Position numbers and translations under genes: made by a program | Part shown: one piece after another, positions 34,168-42,876 of the stretch | Layout of the letters: every line of letters starts with the position of its first letter | How positions within the stretch are numbered: position 1 is the stretch's first letter | The notes under the pieces: model-generated | What the model was told of the DNA's origin: nothing | Database searches by the model: none | The model's input: only the letters and a program-made list of their open reading frames with translations | From: Lactobacillaceae bacterium | GTDB taxonomy: Bacteria; Pseudomonadota; Alphaproteobacteria; RF32; CAG-239 | Direction of reading: 5' to 3' | NCBI GenBank assembly: GCA_031271345.1 | Contig: JAISVX010000003.1 | Span: forward strand, 231,374 to 293,451 | DNA length: 62,078 nt

Positions 34168-34551
34168 TTAGTTCTTAGTTATACATTTACTGCAAATGCC
34201 CTTGAAGGTGACATCGCAGTCTTCAATCTGCAATCCAGTTCTTTCTGAAACTGTTCTTATAATCTCTGGCATTGCATAGTCTTGAATATCGATAATATTT
34301 CCGCATTTTTTGCAAACAAAGTGATAATGCTCGGATATATCCGCATCGTATCTATAAATCCCGTCAACGCCTTCAAGGCGTTTGATAACGCCTTTTTCCG
34401 CCAGCAGGTTTAAATTGCGGTATACGGTGGCAAGACTAATGTTGGGCATAAGCTTTCTAATCATTTCATAAACCGTATCGGCGGAAGGATGAATTTTATT
34501 TTCTTCAAGAGTTCTTAAAATAAGCTCTCTCTGGCGTGAATATTTGTTCAT
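34168..34551 (-). CDS. perR: Fur-family regulator, probably PerR
   Basis: 127 residues when started at ATG 34551 (AAGG upstream); the frame extends 20 codons further but into the operator. Winged helix: SRQRELILRTLEENKIHPSA, then TVYEMIRKLMPNISLATVYRNL (recognition helix). The regulatory metal motif is HYHFVCKKCGNIIDI, and CXXC pairs are VCKKCG and GICSKC. Neighbouring rubrerythrin and flavodiiron genes suggest peroxide sensing (PerR) and not iron (Fur). Probable autoregulation through the palindrome at 34574-34590. Confidence 0.85.
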   Translation of the reverse strand: MNKYSRQRELILRTLEENKIHPSADTVYEMIRKLMPNISLATVYRNLNLLAEKGVIKRLEGVDGIYRYDADISEHYHFVCKKCGNIIDIQDYAMPEIIRTVSERTGLQIEDCDVTFKGICSKCITKN

Positions 34552-34573
34552 TTTATAACCTTTTTGCAAAGTA

Positions 34574-34590
34574 ATAATAGTTACTATTAT
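34574..34590. promoter_or_regulatory. Palindromic Fur/PerR-type operator
   Basis: ATAATAGT-T-ACTATTAT is a perfect 8-1-8 palindrome between the divergent regulator-rubrerythrin unit and the flavodiiron gene. It resembles PerR boxes (TTATAATnATTATAA). It lies 23 bases before the regulator start and about 105 bases before the flavodiiron start, so it could control both directions. Confidence 0.65.
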
Positions 34591-34694
34591 GTATAAAGAA
34601 CCCGTTGTCAATAAGTTTTTTTGATATTATACTGATTTCTAATATACAGCGATTAACTATTTTTTAGAGTTAGTTTTAGTAAAGGGAACAGTTT

Positions 34695-35867
34695 ATGAAA
34701 GCGATAGAAATAAAAAAAGATATTTATTGGACAGGGGTAAAAGATTGGACATTAACCAACTTTCATGGACATTTAACGCCAATGCACTCAACATATAACT
34801 CTTATGTTATTCTGGATGAAAAAATCACTATAGTTGACGGCGCAAAAATAACTTTGTCAGACGAGATGGTTGAGCGGGTTAAAACCGTTGCAGATTTTTC
34901 CAAAGTGTCTTATTTGGTTGTAAACCATGTTGAAATGGACCATTCTGGAAATATTCCGATTTTAATGAAACTGGCGCCTCAAATAAAAATTATAACCGAC
35001 AGCGCCGGAAAAATGGCTTTAGAAGAACACTATGATACAACAGGTTGGGAATATGTTATTGTAAAAGCGGGAGACGAAGTTTCTATAGGCAAAAGGACGT
35101 TGGTTTTTGTTCCGACCCCAATGCTTCACTGGCCGGATTCTATGGTCACTTATGTTAAGGAAGACAGGCTTCTCTTATCTAATGACGCGTTTGGTCAGCA
35201 TGTATGCGCCAGCTCAATTTTCGTTAAAGATGTTCCGATAGGGGTAGTTTTGAAAGAGGCAAAAAACTATTATGCAAATATTTTAACTCCATTTGGAATG
35301 CAGGCAGTGAAAGCTGTTGAGAGTTTGAAAGATTTAGAGATTGATATGATAGCTCCGGGACACGGGTGTATATGGTCTGGCGGAGAAGAAGTCAGCCTTA
35401 TAATTGACACATACAGGAAGTGGTCAAGCGGCGAAGACAAAGGATATGCCGTAGTCGTTTATGATACAATGTGGGGTTCGACGGCAAAGCTGGCGGATGC
35501 TGTTAAATCGGCGTTTGATGACATGGGTATTCCCGTTGTCAAATGCAGCCTGAAAGACATGCACTATTCCGTTGTCGTTACCGAACTGATGGAAGCGAAA
35601 TATGTTGCGGTCGGTACTCCGACTTTAAATAATCAGCTCTATCCGAGTATAGCGCAGTTTTTAACATATATAAAAGGACTGGGATTTAAAAATAAAGTTG
35701 GTTTTGCGTTTAACTCTTATGGATGGAAACCTGGCGTCGCAAATTATATTCAGGAATATTTCACTCAAATGGGATGGCAAACCAAAGAACCTTTTGCGGA
35801 AAGATTCGTCCCTAACTCTGATATTTTAGAACAGATAAAAGAGCATGTAAAAAAACAGTTTTCATAA
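34695..35867 (+). CDS. fprA: Flavodiiron protein (A-type flavoprotein)
   Basis: 390 residues. A lactamase-like diiron domain carries NHVEMDHSGN (HxExDH, with H78, E80, D82, H83) and a later GHGC. A flavodoxin domain (from about 253) opens VVYDTMWGSTAKLADAV, the FMN phosphate loop, and contains the KVGFAFNSYGW segment. Family members reduce oxygen to water or nitric oxide to nitrous oxide, drawing electrons from rubredoxin-type donors. It sits divergent to perR-rbr, so the cluster handles reactive oxygen and oxygen itself. Class A has no C-terminal extension, as here. Confidence 0.93.
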   Translation: MKAIEIKKDIYWTGVKDWTLTNFHGHLTPMHSTYNSYVILDEKITIVDGAKITLSDEMVERVKTVADFSKVSYLVVNHVEMDHSGNIPILMKLAPQIKIITDSAGKMALEEHYDTTGWEYVIVKAGDEVSIGKRTLVFVPTPMLHWPDSMVTYVKEDRLLLSNDAFGQHVCASSIFVKDVPIGVVLKEAKNYYANILTPFGMQAVKAVESLKDLEIDMIAPGHGCIWSGGEEVSLIIDTYRKWSSGEDKGYAVVVYDTMWGSTAKLADAVKSAFDDMGIPVVKCSLKDMHYSVVVTELMEAKYVAVGTPTLNNQLYPSIAQFLTYIKGLGFKNKVGFAFNSYGWKPGVANYIQEYFTQMGWQTKEPFAERFVPNSDILEQIKEHVKKQFS

Positions 35868-35954
35868 TTAAAAAAATTATCGCTATTTCTCTTGACTTTA
35901 TGATCAAAAAGTACTCTGTTCAATTGTGTTTAATTTTAATTTGAGATTCGCGAA

Positions 35955-37745
35955 ATGTTTAAGAAAATGGTTGGTTGGGCTAAGGCGTTTTATAATTTTT
36001 ACGGAGCTAATTTTGCGCCAAAATTGTATGAAATAATTAAGTCGGGATATAAGCTTGAGCATTTTAAGAGAGATGCCGCTTCAGGTCTGACAGTCGCGAT
36101 TATATCTCTGCCGCTGGCTCTGGCTTTTGCCATAGCTTCCGGCGTTGCTCCCGAAAAAGGTTTATATACGGCTATTGTCGCCGGTTTCTTTGTTTCTGTT
36201 TTAGGCGGCAGCAGGTATCAAATCGGCGGTCCTACGGGAGCCTTTGTCATCGTTATATTTAACATTCTTCAGCAGCATGAATATACGGGTCTTTTAATGG
36301 CGATGCTCATAGCCGGCGTTATCTTAATAATCGCTGGTTTTCTAAGACTTGGTACGTATATTAAGTACATTCCTTATCCTGTGGTTATCGGTTTTACCTC
36401 CGGTATCGCGGTTATCTTATTTACGACGCAGGTAAAAGATTTATTGGGACTGCAGATTGAAGATATTCCGGCGGAGTTTTTGCCAAAATGGCGCGCGTAT
36501 ATGACAGGAATTGGCAGTTTTACCTGGGCTTCGATAGGTGTGTCCATAATATGTTTTGCGACAATCTTTTTTATTGATTTCAAAAAACTTAAACTTCCCG
36601 CATATTTAATATCTTTGCTGGTATCTGTTATAATCGCCGCGATTTATATGGTTTTTAGCGTCGGCATTGATACAATAGGAAGCAAGTTTGGCGCTCTTCC
36701 GTTCTTTTTGCCAAAACCAGCAATTCCCGCGTTTGATTTAGAGCTGGCATTTAAAGTTCTTCCAAGCGCTTTAACCGTTGCGTTTTTGACGGGGATTGAG
36801 TCTCTGTTAAGCGCGACAGTTATCGACAGTATCAGCGGCGACAACCATAACTCAAATGCCGAGCTGGTGGCAAACGGCGTCGCAACAATTGCCAGTGCCG
36901 CATTTTCAGGTCTTCCCGCAACAGGAGCAATAGCTCGTACCGTGGCAAACTATAAAGCCAAGGCATATTCTCCAGTGTCTGGAATAATACAATCTGTCGT
37001 TTTGCTTTTATTTATGTTGTTTTTGTCTCCAATCATAAAATATATACCTCTTGCGGCTTTATCGGTTATTCTTATTTTAATAGCGTTTAATATGTTTGGT
37101 TTCCGCAAGTTTTATGTGATTTTGCAGTCGTCAAGGGGCGATAGATTAACCCTTATTGTAACGTTTTTGCTGACAATGTTTGTAGATTTGAATGCGGCTA
37201 TCAGTATTGGCTTTATGTTATCAAGCATAGTCTTTATGCATAGGATGAGCATGGATATCGAAGTCGAGACAGATGATGTTGACGAGCTTTATAAGCAGGA
37301 ATATGAACAGAGCGGAGCGGATATTAGCGAGAAGCTGAATGAAAAAGGCGTTATGTCCATTCGTTTTTCAGGTCCATTATTCTTCGGCGTCGCGTCAGAT
37401 ATAACAAGTTTCTTTAGAACCGTTAAAACTCCGAAAGTTTTGATTTTGCGCATGTCAAGAGTTACGGTAATAGACGCGAGCGGCGCAAATGCTTTGGTTG
37501 AGTTCTTCAAACGTTTGAAAAACGAATATAACACAAAAATAATACTGTCTCACATTCGTCAGCAGCCACAGAGGGTGTTGTTTCCGATACTAAAAGAAGA
37601 AAAGCTTTTTAAAGATATTTCCAATGCGTCATCATTTGAAAATGCGATAGCTTTAGCAAAAAAACATATAAGAGAAATTGAAAAACAAGAAGAGCATCAG
37701 GCGGAAATATTAGAAGTTGAAAAAGAAGAATTTACTAATAAGTAG
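35955..37745 (+). CDS. SulP-family anion transporter with STAS domain
   Basis: 596 residues. The core of about 12 to 14 membrane segments contains DAASGLTVAIISLPLALAFA (40-59) and GGSRYQIGGPTGAFVIVIFN, both typical of SulP. A cytosolic STAS domain covers about 460-565 (SIRFSGPLFFGVASDI ... VTVIDASGANALVEFFKRLK). Likely substrates are sulfate, bicarbonate or other anions, which sequence alone cannot decide. The last 30 residues are Glu-rich. No partner gene is adjacent. Confidence 0.9.
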   Translation: MFKKMVGWAKAFYNFYGANFAPKLYEIIKSGYKLEHFKRDAASGLTVAIISLPLALAFAIASGVAPEKGLYTAIVAGFFVSVLGGSRYQIGGPTGAFVIVIFNILQQHEYTGLLMAMLIAGVILIIAGFLRLGTYIKYIPYPVVIGFTSGIAVILFTTQVKDLLGLQIEDIPAEFLPKWRAYMTGIGSFTWASIGVSIICFATIFFIDFKKLKLPAYLISLLVSVIIAAIYMVFSVGIDTIGSKFGALPFFLPKPAIPAFDLELAFKVLPSALTVAFLTGIESLLSATVIDSISGDNHNSNAELVANGVATIASAAFSGLPATGAIARTVANYKAKAYSPVSGIIQSVVLLLFMLFLSPIIKYIPLAALSVILILIAFNMFGFRKFYVILQSSRGDRLTLIVTFLLTMFVDLNAAISIGFMLSSIVFMHRMSMDIEVETDDVDELYKQEYEQSGADISEKLNEKGVMSIRFSGPLFFGVASDITSFFRTVKTPKVLILRMSRVTVIDASGANALVEFFKRLKNEYNTKIILSHIRQQPQRVLFPILKEEKLFKDISNASSFENAIALAKKHIREIEKQEEHQAEILEVEKEEFTNK

Positions 37746-37815
37746 ATAAAATGGTTGATTTTTTCCCATTAACGTTTAATTATTAGGTAGTTTAGTTTTA
37801 TAGGAAGGATAAATT

Positions 37816-38346
37816 ATGGTCTTTTTTCTTGCTCTTTGCCTTATGGTCGTTTTTACTGCCAATGCATTTGCTAACCCGGCGTGCGCCGTGTGTACGGTCG
37901 CTGTCGGGGCATCGTTGGAAATTGCCCGCCAATTAGGCGTTGACGACTGCGTTGTCGGAGTTTGGTCAGGCGCGTTCTTAGCATTGCTGGGCTTTTGGCT
38001 GATTAAATGGTTTGATAAGAAAAACTGGCATTTCTGGGGCAGAGATTTTGTTTCTATATGGGGTTCCGTCGCAATGATTGGTTTTATGTATGTTTCCCGC
38101 ATACCGTATAATCCAACTCCAATTTTAATATTTTATATGGATCCTTTTTTATTCAGCGTAATTTTAGGCGCATTGGTTTTGATATATTCATCCGAATTTT
38201 ATCAATGGATGAAAGCTAAAAACGGCGGACACGCGCATTTTCCTTTTGAAAAAGTCCTTGTTCCCGTCGCGGCATTAGCCATTGTAAGCGCTGTTTTCTA
38301 TTTTTATCCGTTAGCGCAAAGAGCTAATGATGTATTTGCTATATAG
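37816..38346 (+). CDS. Hypothetical membrane protein with CxxC, first gene of an unusual pair
   Basis: 176 residues. An N-terminal signal-like helix is followed by NPACAVCTVAVGASLEIARQ, with C23 and C26 forming a CxxC just outside the membrane. Four more hydrophobic segments lie about 48-64, 78-95, 107-122 and 146-165, and a His/Lys patch (KAKNGGHAHF) precedes the last. Function unknown. From memory, proteins with an AC-VCTVAVGA motif are common in Patescibacteria (CPR), next to a relative of the following gene. That would make this pair a candidate for transfer. The second gene follows after 11 bases, so they are one operon. GGAAGGA precedes ATG. Confidence 0.7.
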   Translation: MVFFLALCLMVVFTANAFANPACAVCTVAVGASLEIARQLGVDDCVVGVWSGAFLALLGFWLIKWFDKKNWHFWGRDFVSIWGSVAMIGFMYVSRIPYNPTPILIFYMDPFLFSVILGALVLIYSSEFYQWMKAKNGGHAHFPFEKVLVPVAALAIVSAVFYFYPLAQRANDVFAI

Positions 38347-38357
38347 GAGATAAACAA

Positions 38358-38942
38358 ATGAAGAAAGCCAAAGATGTCAAAGAGTTTGTAGAAATGGTAG
38401 ACGCGTCAAAGAAGATAAACCCGAAAGATTTATCTTCAGATCAGGATTTGACCATAGCCATAATGAACTTAATATCTATAGAAGAACACTTAATGTTTAG
38501 CGGAGCGAAGACATCTAAAACTTCATATTATGACTTGATAGAAAGTGTGAGAGAGACCAGAAAGAACCTTATGCAGAAGGTTATACCGCAGTATGAGGGA
38601 GAAGTATGGTGCATATCAAAGCACTTGCTGGCAACATCAATGAGACTGATGGAAGTCGGTACAAAGCAGCAGAGCCTGGGCAACAAAAAAGAAGCGTATA
38701 ATTTATTTAATCAGGCTTATGACATGTATTGTTTATTCTGGGGTTTGAATATGAACATGCTTAATATTGAAGATGTTAAGTGGATAGAAGACAAAACCGA
38801 AGATGCCAAAAAAATGAGCGTAAAAGCGGAAGAAATTTTGAGTTCTGTGGTTAAAAGCGAAAAGGTGGATGCTGAGCCAACGGGAGCTTTGGCAAAAATG
38901 AAAGCTTTTGTTAAAAAAGCCGTCGACTGCTGTATCGAATAA
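38358..38942 (+). CDS. Hypothetical helical soluble protein, second gene of the pair
   Basis: 194 residues, all-helical, no membrane segment. The conserved-looking core is DLTIAIMNLISIEEHLMFSG (34-53), then EGEVWCISKHLLATSMRLME and an AYDMYCLFWGLNMNML helix. The C-terminus ends KAVDCCIE. I recall similar proteins, with the same EVWCISKHLLA block, encoded beside the CxxC membrane protein in CPR genomes. Function is not known to me. Tight spacing and an AGGAG ribosome site indicate co-expression with the membrane protein. It may form a cytosolic partner. Confidence 0.68.
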   Translation: MKKAKDVKEFVEMVDASKKINPKDLSSDQDLTIAIMNLISIEEHLMFSGAKTSKTSYYDLIESVRETRKNLMQKVIPQYEGEVWCISKHLLATSMRLMEVGTKQQSLGNKKEAYNLFNQAYDMYCLFWGLNMNMLNIEDVKWIEDKTEDAKKMSVKAEEILSSVVKSEKVDAEPTGALAKMKAFVKKAVDCCIE

Positions 38943-38963
38943 TATAGGATATTTTAAAAGCTA

Positions 38964-38995
38964 AACAGGTCGCTCATAAAGAGGGACCTGTTTTT
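38964..38995. terminator. Terminator downstream of the unusual gene pair
   Basis: AACAGGTC (38964-38971) pairs with GACCTGTT (about 38985-38992), with an inner partly paired GCTC/GAG and a T-run. It ends the gene pair on the plus strand and, with weaker T-runs, may also serve the minus-strand orphan. Confidence 0.75.
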
Positions 38996-39013
38996 GCTTG
39001 TAAATCTTATAGC

Positions 39014-39349
39014 TTATGCCGCGTACTTTTCAACATCTGCGACAAAGACCTCTTTCGCGGCTTCTTTGTCATTGATGTACCTGTTTTTTATCTCGTTGAT
39101 TTGCTCGGGAGTATAATCATTGAGATAAACAGTGTAAGCTTCAGGAAAGTCCGAGTTCATGTTGTGGGCGTTCAAGAAGCTGTTAAAACTTACGACACAG
39201 TGGAAATATCCTTTAGGGGATACTTCGGGGAAGTGTTTCACTAAGAGGTTCTTAGCGGTTTCGACTGTCACTGCACACGCGCGGTCTTGGTATTCTGCCA
39301 AAAGGGCGTTAATCTGTGCATCATAGCGGTTTGAATTTTTTGCGCTCAT
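39014..39349 (-). CDS. Hypothetical small soluble protein (SD-less orphan 2)
   Basis: 111 residues, no family recognised. Helical and mildly acidic (for example YDAQINALLAEYQDRACAV, and YTPEQINEIKNRYINDKEAA). No signal peptide. The leader is A+T-rich with no Shine-Dalgarno (TAAATCTTACAAAC before ATG), although a good promoter is present. The coding sequence looks richer in G+C than its flanks. It is solitary and lies on the strand opposite to lpxA. It shares these traits with the orphans at 5.2, 45.7 and 46.7 kb. Confidence 0.65.
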   Translation of the reverse strand: MSAKNSNRYDAQINALLAEYQDRACAVTVETAKNLLVKHFPEVSPKGYFHCVVSFNSFLNAHNMNSDFPEAYTVYLNDYTPEQINEIKNRYINDKEAAKEVFVADVEKYAA

Positions 39350-39424
39350 GTTTGTAAGATTTATTAGAAGGGTTTATTTATAATACTTTTCCTTTTTTTG
39401 CCTAAATAATTAAATCATGCTGAA

Positions 39425-39453
39425 ATAATATACTAAAAAACAAATTTAATCAA
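39425..39453 (-). promoter_or_regulatory. Promoter of SD-less orphan 2
   Basis: Minus strand: TTGATT (39453-39448), 17 bases, TATTAT (39430-39425). It leaves a leader of about 70 bases containing AAGTATTATAAATAAACCC, part of a motif seen before the other orphans. Confidence 0.55.
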
Positions 39454-39582
39454 GATATTTGTATTAATCGGTAATAATCTGTGAGTTAATGGTTGTAATA
39501 AATTGTAGAAACATGTGAGTTTACATTGTAGATAAAAGAAAATAACATATCATAAGATAATATTAATTCTGAGGAGAATACT

Positions 39583-40389
39583 ATGACAAACATCCATCCG
39601 ACAGCAGTTGTTGAAAAAGGAGCAAAAATTGCTAAAAGCGCTAAAATCGGTCCTTTCTGCGTTGTTAGCGGAAAAGCAAAAATCGGTGAAAACGTTGAGC
39701 TGATTTCAAATGTGACAATTATGAATGACACAACTATCGGAGATGGAACAAAGGTTTTCCCGGGCGCTGTTTTAGGCGCTGGTCCTCAAGATCATGGCAA
39801 CGAGTTTAATGAAGGCATGAAACTTATTGTTGGTAAAAACAATATCATCCGTGAAAATGTTACAATGCAGTGCGGCACGCCAAAGGAAAGCATGATAACA
39901 AGAGTTGGCGACGGCGGAATGTTTATGGTAAACTCGCACGTCGCGCATGATTGTGTTGTCGGCAATCATGTAATTATGACAAACAATGCGGTTATCGGCG
40001 GACATGTTCATTTGTCTGACAACGTAATAATCGGCGGCAACAGCGCTGTTCACCAGTTTGTTCATATAGGTCGTGCGGCAATGATTGGCGGTATGTCTGC
40101 GGCAGCCAGAGACGTTATACCGTTCGGTATGGTTATGAATGTCAGGGACGGTCTGTCAGGGTTAAACCTGGTCGGGCTGAAACGCAGAGGCTTTACAAAG
40201 GCTCAGATAGCTGAAATTATGAGCGCTTACAAACTAATTTTCAAAAACGATTTGGAAGGCACTTTTGCCGAGAGGCTTGAAAAAGCAAAAACAAAATTTG
40301 TCGGTAATGAGATTGTCGGCGAAATGTTAAAGTTTATTGATGAATCATTACAAGGCAGACGTAAACTTATGACTGCTGAAAGAGAATAA
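39583..40389 (+). CDS. lpxA: Acyl-ACP--UDP-N-acetylglucosamine O-acyltransferase
   Basis: 268 residues. The first step of lipid A synthesis adds a hydroxyacyl chain to UDP-GlcNAc. It has a left-handed beta helix of hexapeptide repeats from IHPTAVVEKGAKIAKSAKIG onwards. HVAHDCVVGNHVIMTNN (about 121-137) carries the catalytic His region, and VHQFVHIGRAAMIGGMSA follows. The C-terminal helical domain contains GLNLVGLKRRGFTK. AGGAG precedes ATG. The lpxD and fabZ genes that usually come first are missing, so lpxA begins this operon. Confidence 0.96.
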   Translation: MTNIHPTAVVEKGAKIAKSAKIGPFCVVSGKAKIGENVELISNVTIMNDTTIGDGTKVFPGAVLGAGPQDHGNEFNEGMKLIVGKNNIIRENVTMQCGTPKESMITRVGDGGMFMVNSHVAHDCVVGNHVIMTNNAVIGGHVHLSDNVIIGGNSAVHQFVHIGRAAMIGGMSAAARDVIPFGMVMNVRDGLSGLNLVGLKRRGFTKAQIAEIMSAYKLIFKNDLEGTFAERLEKAKTKFVGNEIVGEMLKFIDESLQGRRKLMTAERE

Positions 40390-40399
40390 GGACCAGCTT

Positions 40400-41233
40400 A
40401 TGGCGGCTAAACCTAAACTTGGAATAATTGCGGGCGGGGGAGCAATCCCCCGAATGCTTATTGAAACTTGTCTGAAAGAAAAAAGAGATTTCTTTGTTTT
40501 AGCCATAGAAGGCAATGCTGACAAAGAATTGATTACAGACAAAATCCCCCATAAATGGATAAGAATTGGTCAGGCAGGCACCGGCTTTAAGGTTCTTAAA
40601 GATGAAAAGGTAAAAGATGTGGTCCTAATTGGAACGATTAAGCGTCCCACTTTTTCCGAGTTGGTTCCAGATTTAAGAACAACGGTGTTTTTCTCAAAAA
40701 TTGCGGCTAAATCCTTGGGCGATGACGGCATATTGAGAACTTTGGTAAATGATATTGAAGCCGAGGGAATGAAGGTAAAAGGTATTCATGAGGTTATGGA
40801 TAATCTCCTTGCGCGCGAAGGATATTTGACAAAGAAAAAACCTGATAAACAAGCTCTTCTTGATATTGAGCGCGGAGTTGTAGTTGCTAAAGAACTTGGA
40901 AATCTTGATGTCGGGCAGGCGGTGATTGTTCAGCAGGGGCTGGTCTTGGCCGTGGAAGGAATTGAAGGAACCGACGAGCTTATCTGCCGTTCAAAAGATT
41001 ATCGCAGAAAAGGCGAGGGCGGAGTTTTAATAAAATTAAGAAAGCCAAACCAGGATATGAGGATTGATTTACCCACAATTGGAACAAAAACTATTAAAAA
41101 AGCGAAAGAAAGCGGCTTAAGGGGTATTGCAATTCACGCAGAAAATGCTTTAATAGTAGATGAAAAAGAAACTATTAAACTGGCGGATAAAGAAGGCCTG
41201 TTCATCATAGGAATAAACCCAAGTGGATACTAA
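40400..41233 (+). CDS. lpxI: UDP-2,3-diacylglucosamine pyrophosphatase LpxI
   Basis: 277 residues, DUF1009/LpxI family, the alphaproteobacterial alternative to LpxH. It hydrolyses UDP-2,3-diacylglucosamine to lipid X. The N-terminal domain opens LGIIAGGGAIPRMLIETC. The C-terminal domain has KRPTFSELVPDLRTT, VRQ-type GQAVIVQQGLVLAVEGIEGTD, KLRKPNQDMRIDLPTIG and the ending GLRGIAIHAENALIVD. It lies eleven bases after lpxA and overlaps lpxB by 11 bases, so all three genes form one operon. Confidence 0.95.
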   Translation: MAAKPKLGIIAGGGAIPRMLIETCLKEKRDFFVLAIEGNADKELITDKIPHKWIRIGQAGTGFKVLKDEKVKDVVLIGTIKRPTFSELVPDLRTTVFFSKIAAKSLGDDGILRTLVNDIEAEGMKVKGIHEVMDNLLAREGYLTKKKPDKQALLDIERGVVVAKELGNLDVGQAVIVQQGLVLAVEGIEGTDELICRSKDYRRKGEGGVLIKLRKPNQDMRIDLPTIGTKTIKKAKESGLRGIAIHAENALIVDEKETIKLADKEGLFIIGINPSGY

Positions 41234-42401
41234 TAAACCAAGAATATATTTAATTGCGGGAGAACCATCCGGCGATGCTCTAGGCGTTAGGCTTATGCGG
41301 GCATTGAAAAGAAAAACCAACGGCTGTGTCGAGTTTTTTGGCATAGGCGGCGATTCTATGGAATCAGAAGGACTAAAATCTTTATTTGATATTTCTGATT
41401 TGGCGATTATGGGGCTGGCGGAGGTGATTCCGAGCATTCCCAAAGTGCTTAGACGAATTAAAGAGACCGTTAACGATGTTGTAAACAAAATGCCCGACAT
41501 CATAATTACCATTGACAGCTGGAGCTTTAGTTCCAGGGTTCACAAAGCTTTGCGCAAGAAAAATCTTGGTATACCCCAAATACACTATGTTGCTCCTCAG
41601 GTATGGGCTTGGAAGAAAAAACGCGCCAAGACAATGTATAAATATATAGATTATCTTATGACCCTGCTTCCTCAGGAACCAAAATATTTTACGCCTCATA
41701 ACTTGAAGGCGACATGCGTAGGGCATCCGGTTATTGAAAGCGGAATTGTCTCCGGCAAGGCTGAAGAGTTTAGAAAAAAATTTAATATTGAAAAAGATAA
41801 GAGAATAATAGCTTTGCTTCCCGGCTCAAGGCACAACGAAGTCCAGAAGCTTCTTCCCGTGTTCATTGAGTCTGCAAAAGATTTATTGAAAACCGACAAA
41901 AATTTTGTTTTCGTTATTCCGACAGTTAAAACCGTATCTAAAAGAGTTAGGGATATGGTGGAAAAAAACAATCTTCCTGCGGTTATTGTTGAGAAAGAAG
42001 CGGACAGGCACAACGCTTTTGTCGCCTCCGAAGCGGCGGTTGCGGCTTCAGGCACGGTAGCTTTAGAGCTTGCTATTGTAAATGTTCCGCATGTCATCGC
42101 GTATAAAGTTTCTCCTACAACAGCTTTTCTTGCCAGAAGATTTCTTAAAATCGAATTTGTTAACTTGTCTAACATTCTTTTGGGAAGAGAGATTATTCCC
42201 GAGCTTCTTCAAGAAAGAGCTATACCCGCTAATATAAACAAATATTTGAAAGAACTTTTGAATAAGGGAGATTTGTACGAGCGTCAAATGGAAGGTTTTG
42301 CGCGCGTCAGAGAGCTTTTGGGAATGGGAGAACAAACCCCGAGCGAAACCGCAGGCGATATAATTCTTGATATAATAAAAGAAAATAAAAAAGAGGTCTA
42401 A
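41223..42401 (+). CDS. lpxB: Lipid-A-disaccharide synthase
   Basis: 392 residues, GT19 family. It joins UDP-2,3-diacylglucosamine and lipid X to form the lipid A disaccharide at the inner membrane. Blocks: IYLIAGEPSGDALGVRLM (8-25), FFGIGGDSMESEGLKSLF, HYVAPQVWAWKKKRAKTM and LLPGSRHNEVQKLLPVF. AASGTVALELAIVNVPHVIAY is the UDP-binding region. The start is GTG 41223 within the end of lpxI. A terminator covers the stop codon. Confidence 0.96.
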   Translation: MDTNKPRIYLIAGEPSGDALGVRLMRALKRKTNGCVEFFGIGGDSMESEGLKSLFDISDLAIMGLAEVIPSIPKVLRRIKETVNDVVNKMPDIIITIDSWSFSSRVHKALRKKNLGIPQIHYVAPQVWAWKKKRAKTMYKYIDYLMTLLPQEPKYFTPHNLKATCVGHPVIESGIVSGKAEEFRKKFNIEKDKRIIALLPGSRHNEVQKLLPVFIESAKDLLKTDKNFVFVIPTVKTVSKRVRDMVEKNNLPAVIVEKEADRHNAFVASEAAVAASGTVALELAIVNVPHVIAYKVSPTTAFLARRFLKIEFVNLSNILLGREIIPELLQERAIPANINKYLKELLNKGDLYERQMEGFARVRELLGMGEQTPSETAGDIILDIIKENKKEV

Positions 42402-42413
42402 AAGCCTCTTTTT
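42388..42413. terminator. Terminator after lpxB
   Basis: AAAAAGAGG (42388-42396), loop TCTAAAAG, CCTCTTTTT (42405-42413). It includes the lpxB stop codon and also serves the converging minus-strand gene. Confidence 0.85.
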
Positions 42414-42420
42414 TTATAAA

Positions 42421-42855
42421 CTATTTGCTTGCGGAAAAATTAAGCGTTTCATTTCCCATCGTACAGGTAAGATTGTACCCGTCAACATTAATATTCATAC
42501 CGATATTCTGTTCATAAATGCAGTTGCCAATCCATTCTTCCACGCCGTGCTGGTCGCCGACCAACGGCAAGAACGCCGTCTCGGCGCGGTTTCTGATTTC
42601 ATCTTTGTCATAGTTTATGAGGGTGGAGCTGATGCTTAAGTAAACTTCATTAACGATGTTATCTCTGTTTGCATTAATTCTTACGGTTGAAACATTGTCT
42701 TTGCCATTTAAATACTCGGCATTGGAATAGCCGCCGTCAAATTTATAGCCAATGTCTTCCAGGCTGTCTTTTATAATGCTGACGCTTACATCTTTCGCAT
42801 AAGCATTAAAAGAAAACGCCATGATAACCGCGGTTAAATATAATGATTTTTTCAT
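42421..42855 (-). CDS. Hypothetical exported protein, 144 aa
   Basis: Signal peptide MKKSLYLTAVIMAFSFNAYA, then a ~124-residue periplasmic domain with two Cys (in NCIYEQN and LTCTMGN) that could form one disulfide. No family recognised. It lies 21 bases after the lipoprotein gene on the same strand and is probably co-transcribed. GGTCGGAAAA precedes ATG. Confidence 0.7.
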   Translation of the reverse strand: MKKSLYLTAVIMAFSFNAYAKDVSVSIIKDSLEDIGYKFDGGYSNAEYLNGKDNVSTVRINANRDNIVNEVYLSISSTLINYDKDEIRNRAETAFLPLVGDQHGVEEWIGNCIYEQNIGMNINVDGYNLTCTMGNETLNFSASK

Positions 42856-42876
42856 TTTTCCGACCTTTATATCGTT

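Noticed and set aside
41696-42175. Minus-strand open frame of 159 codons inside lpxB
   Set aside because: Antisense to lpxB; no ribosome site or family match.
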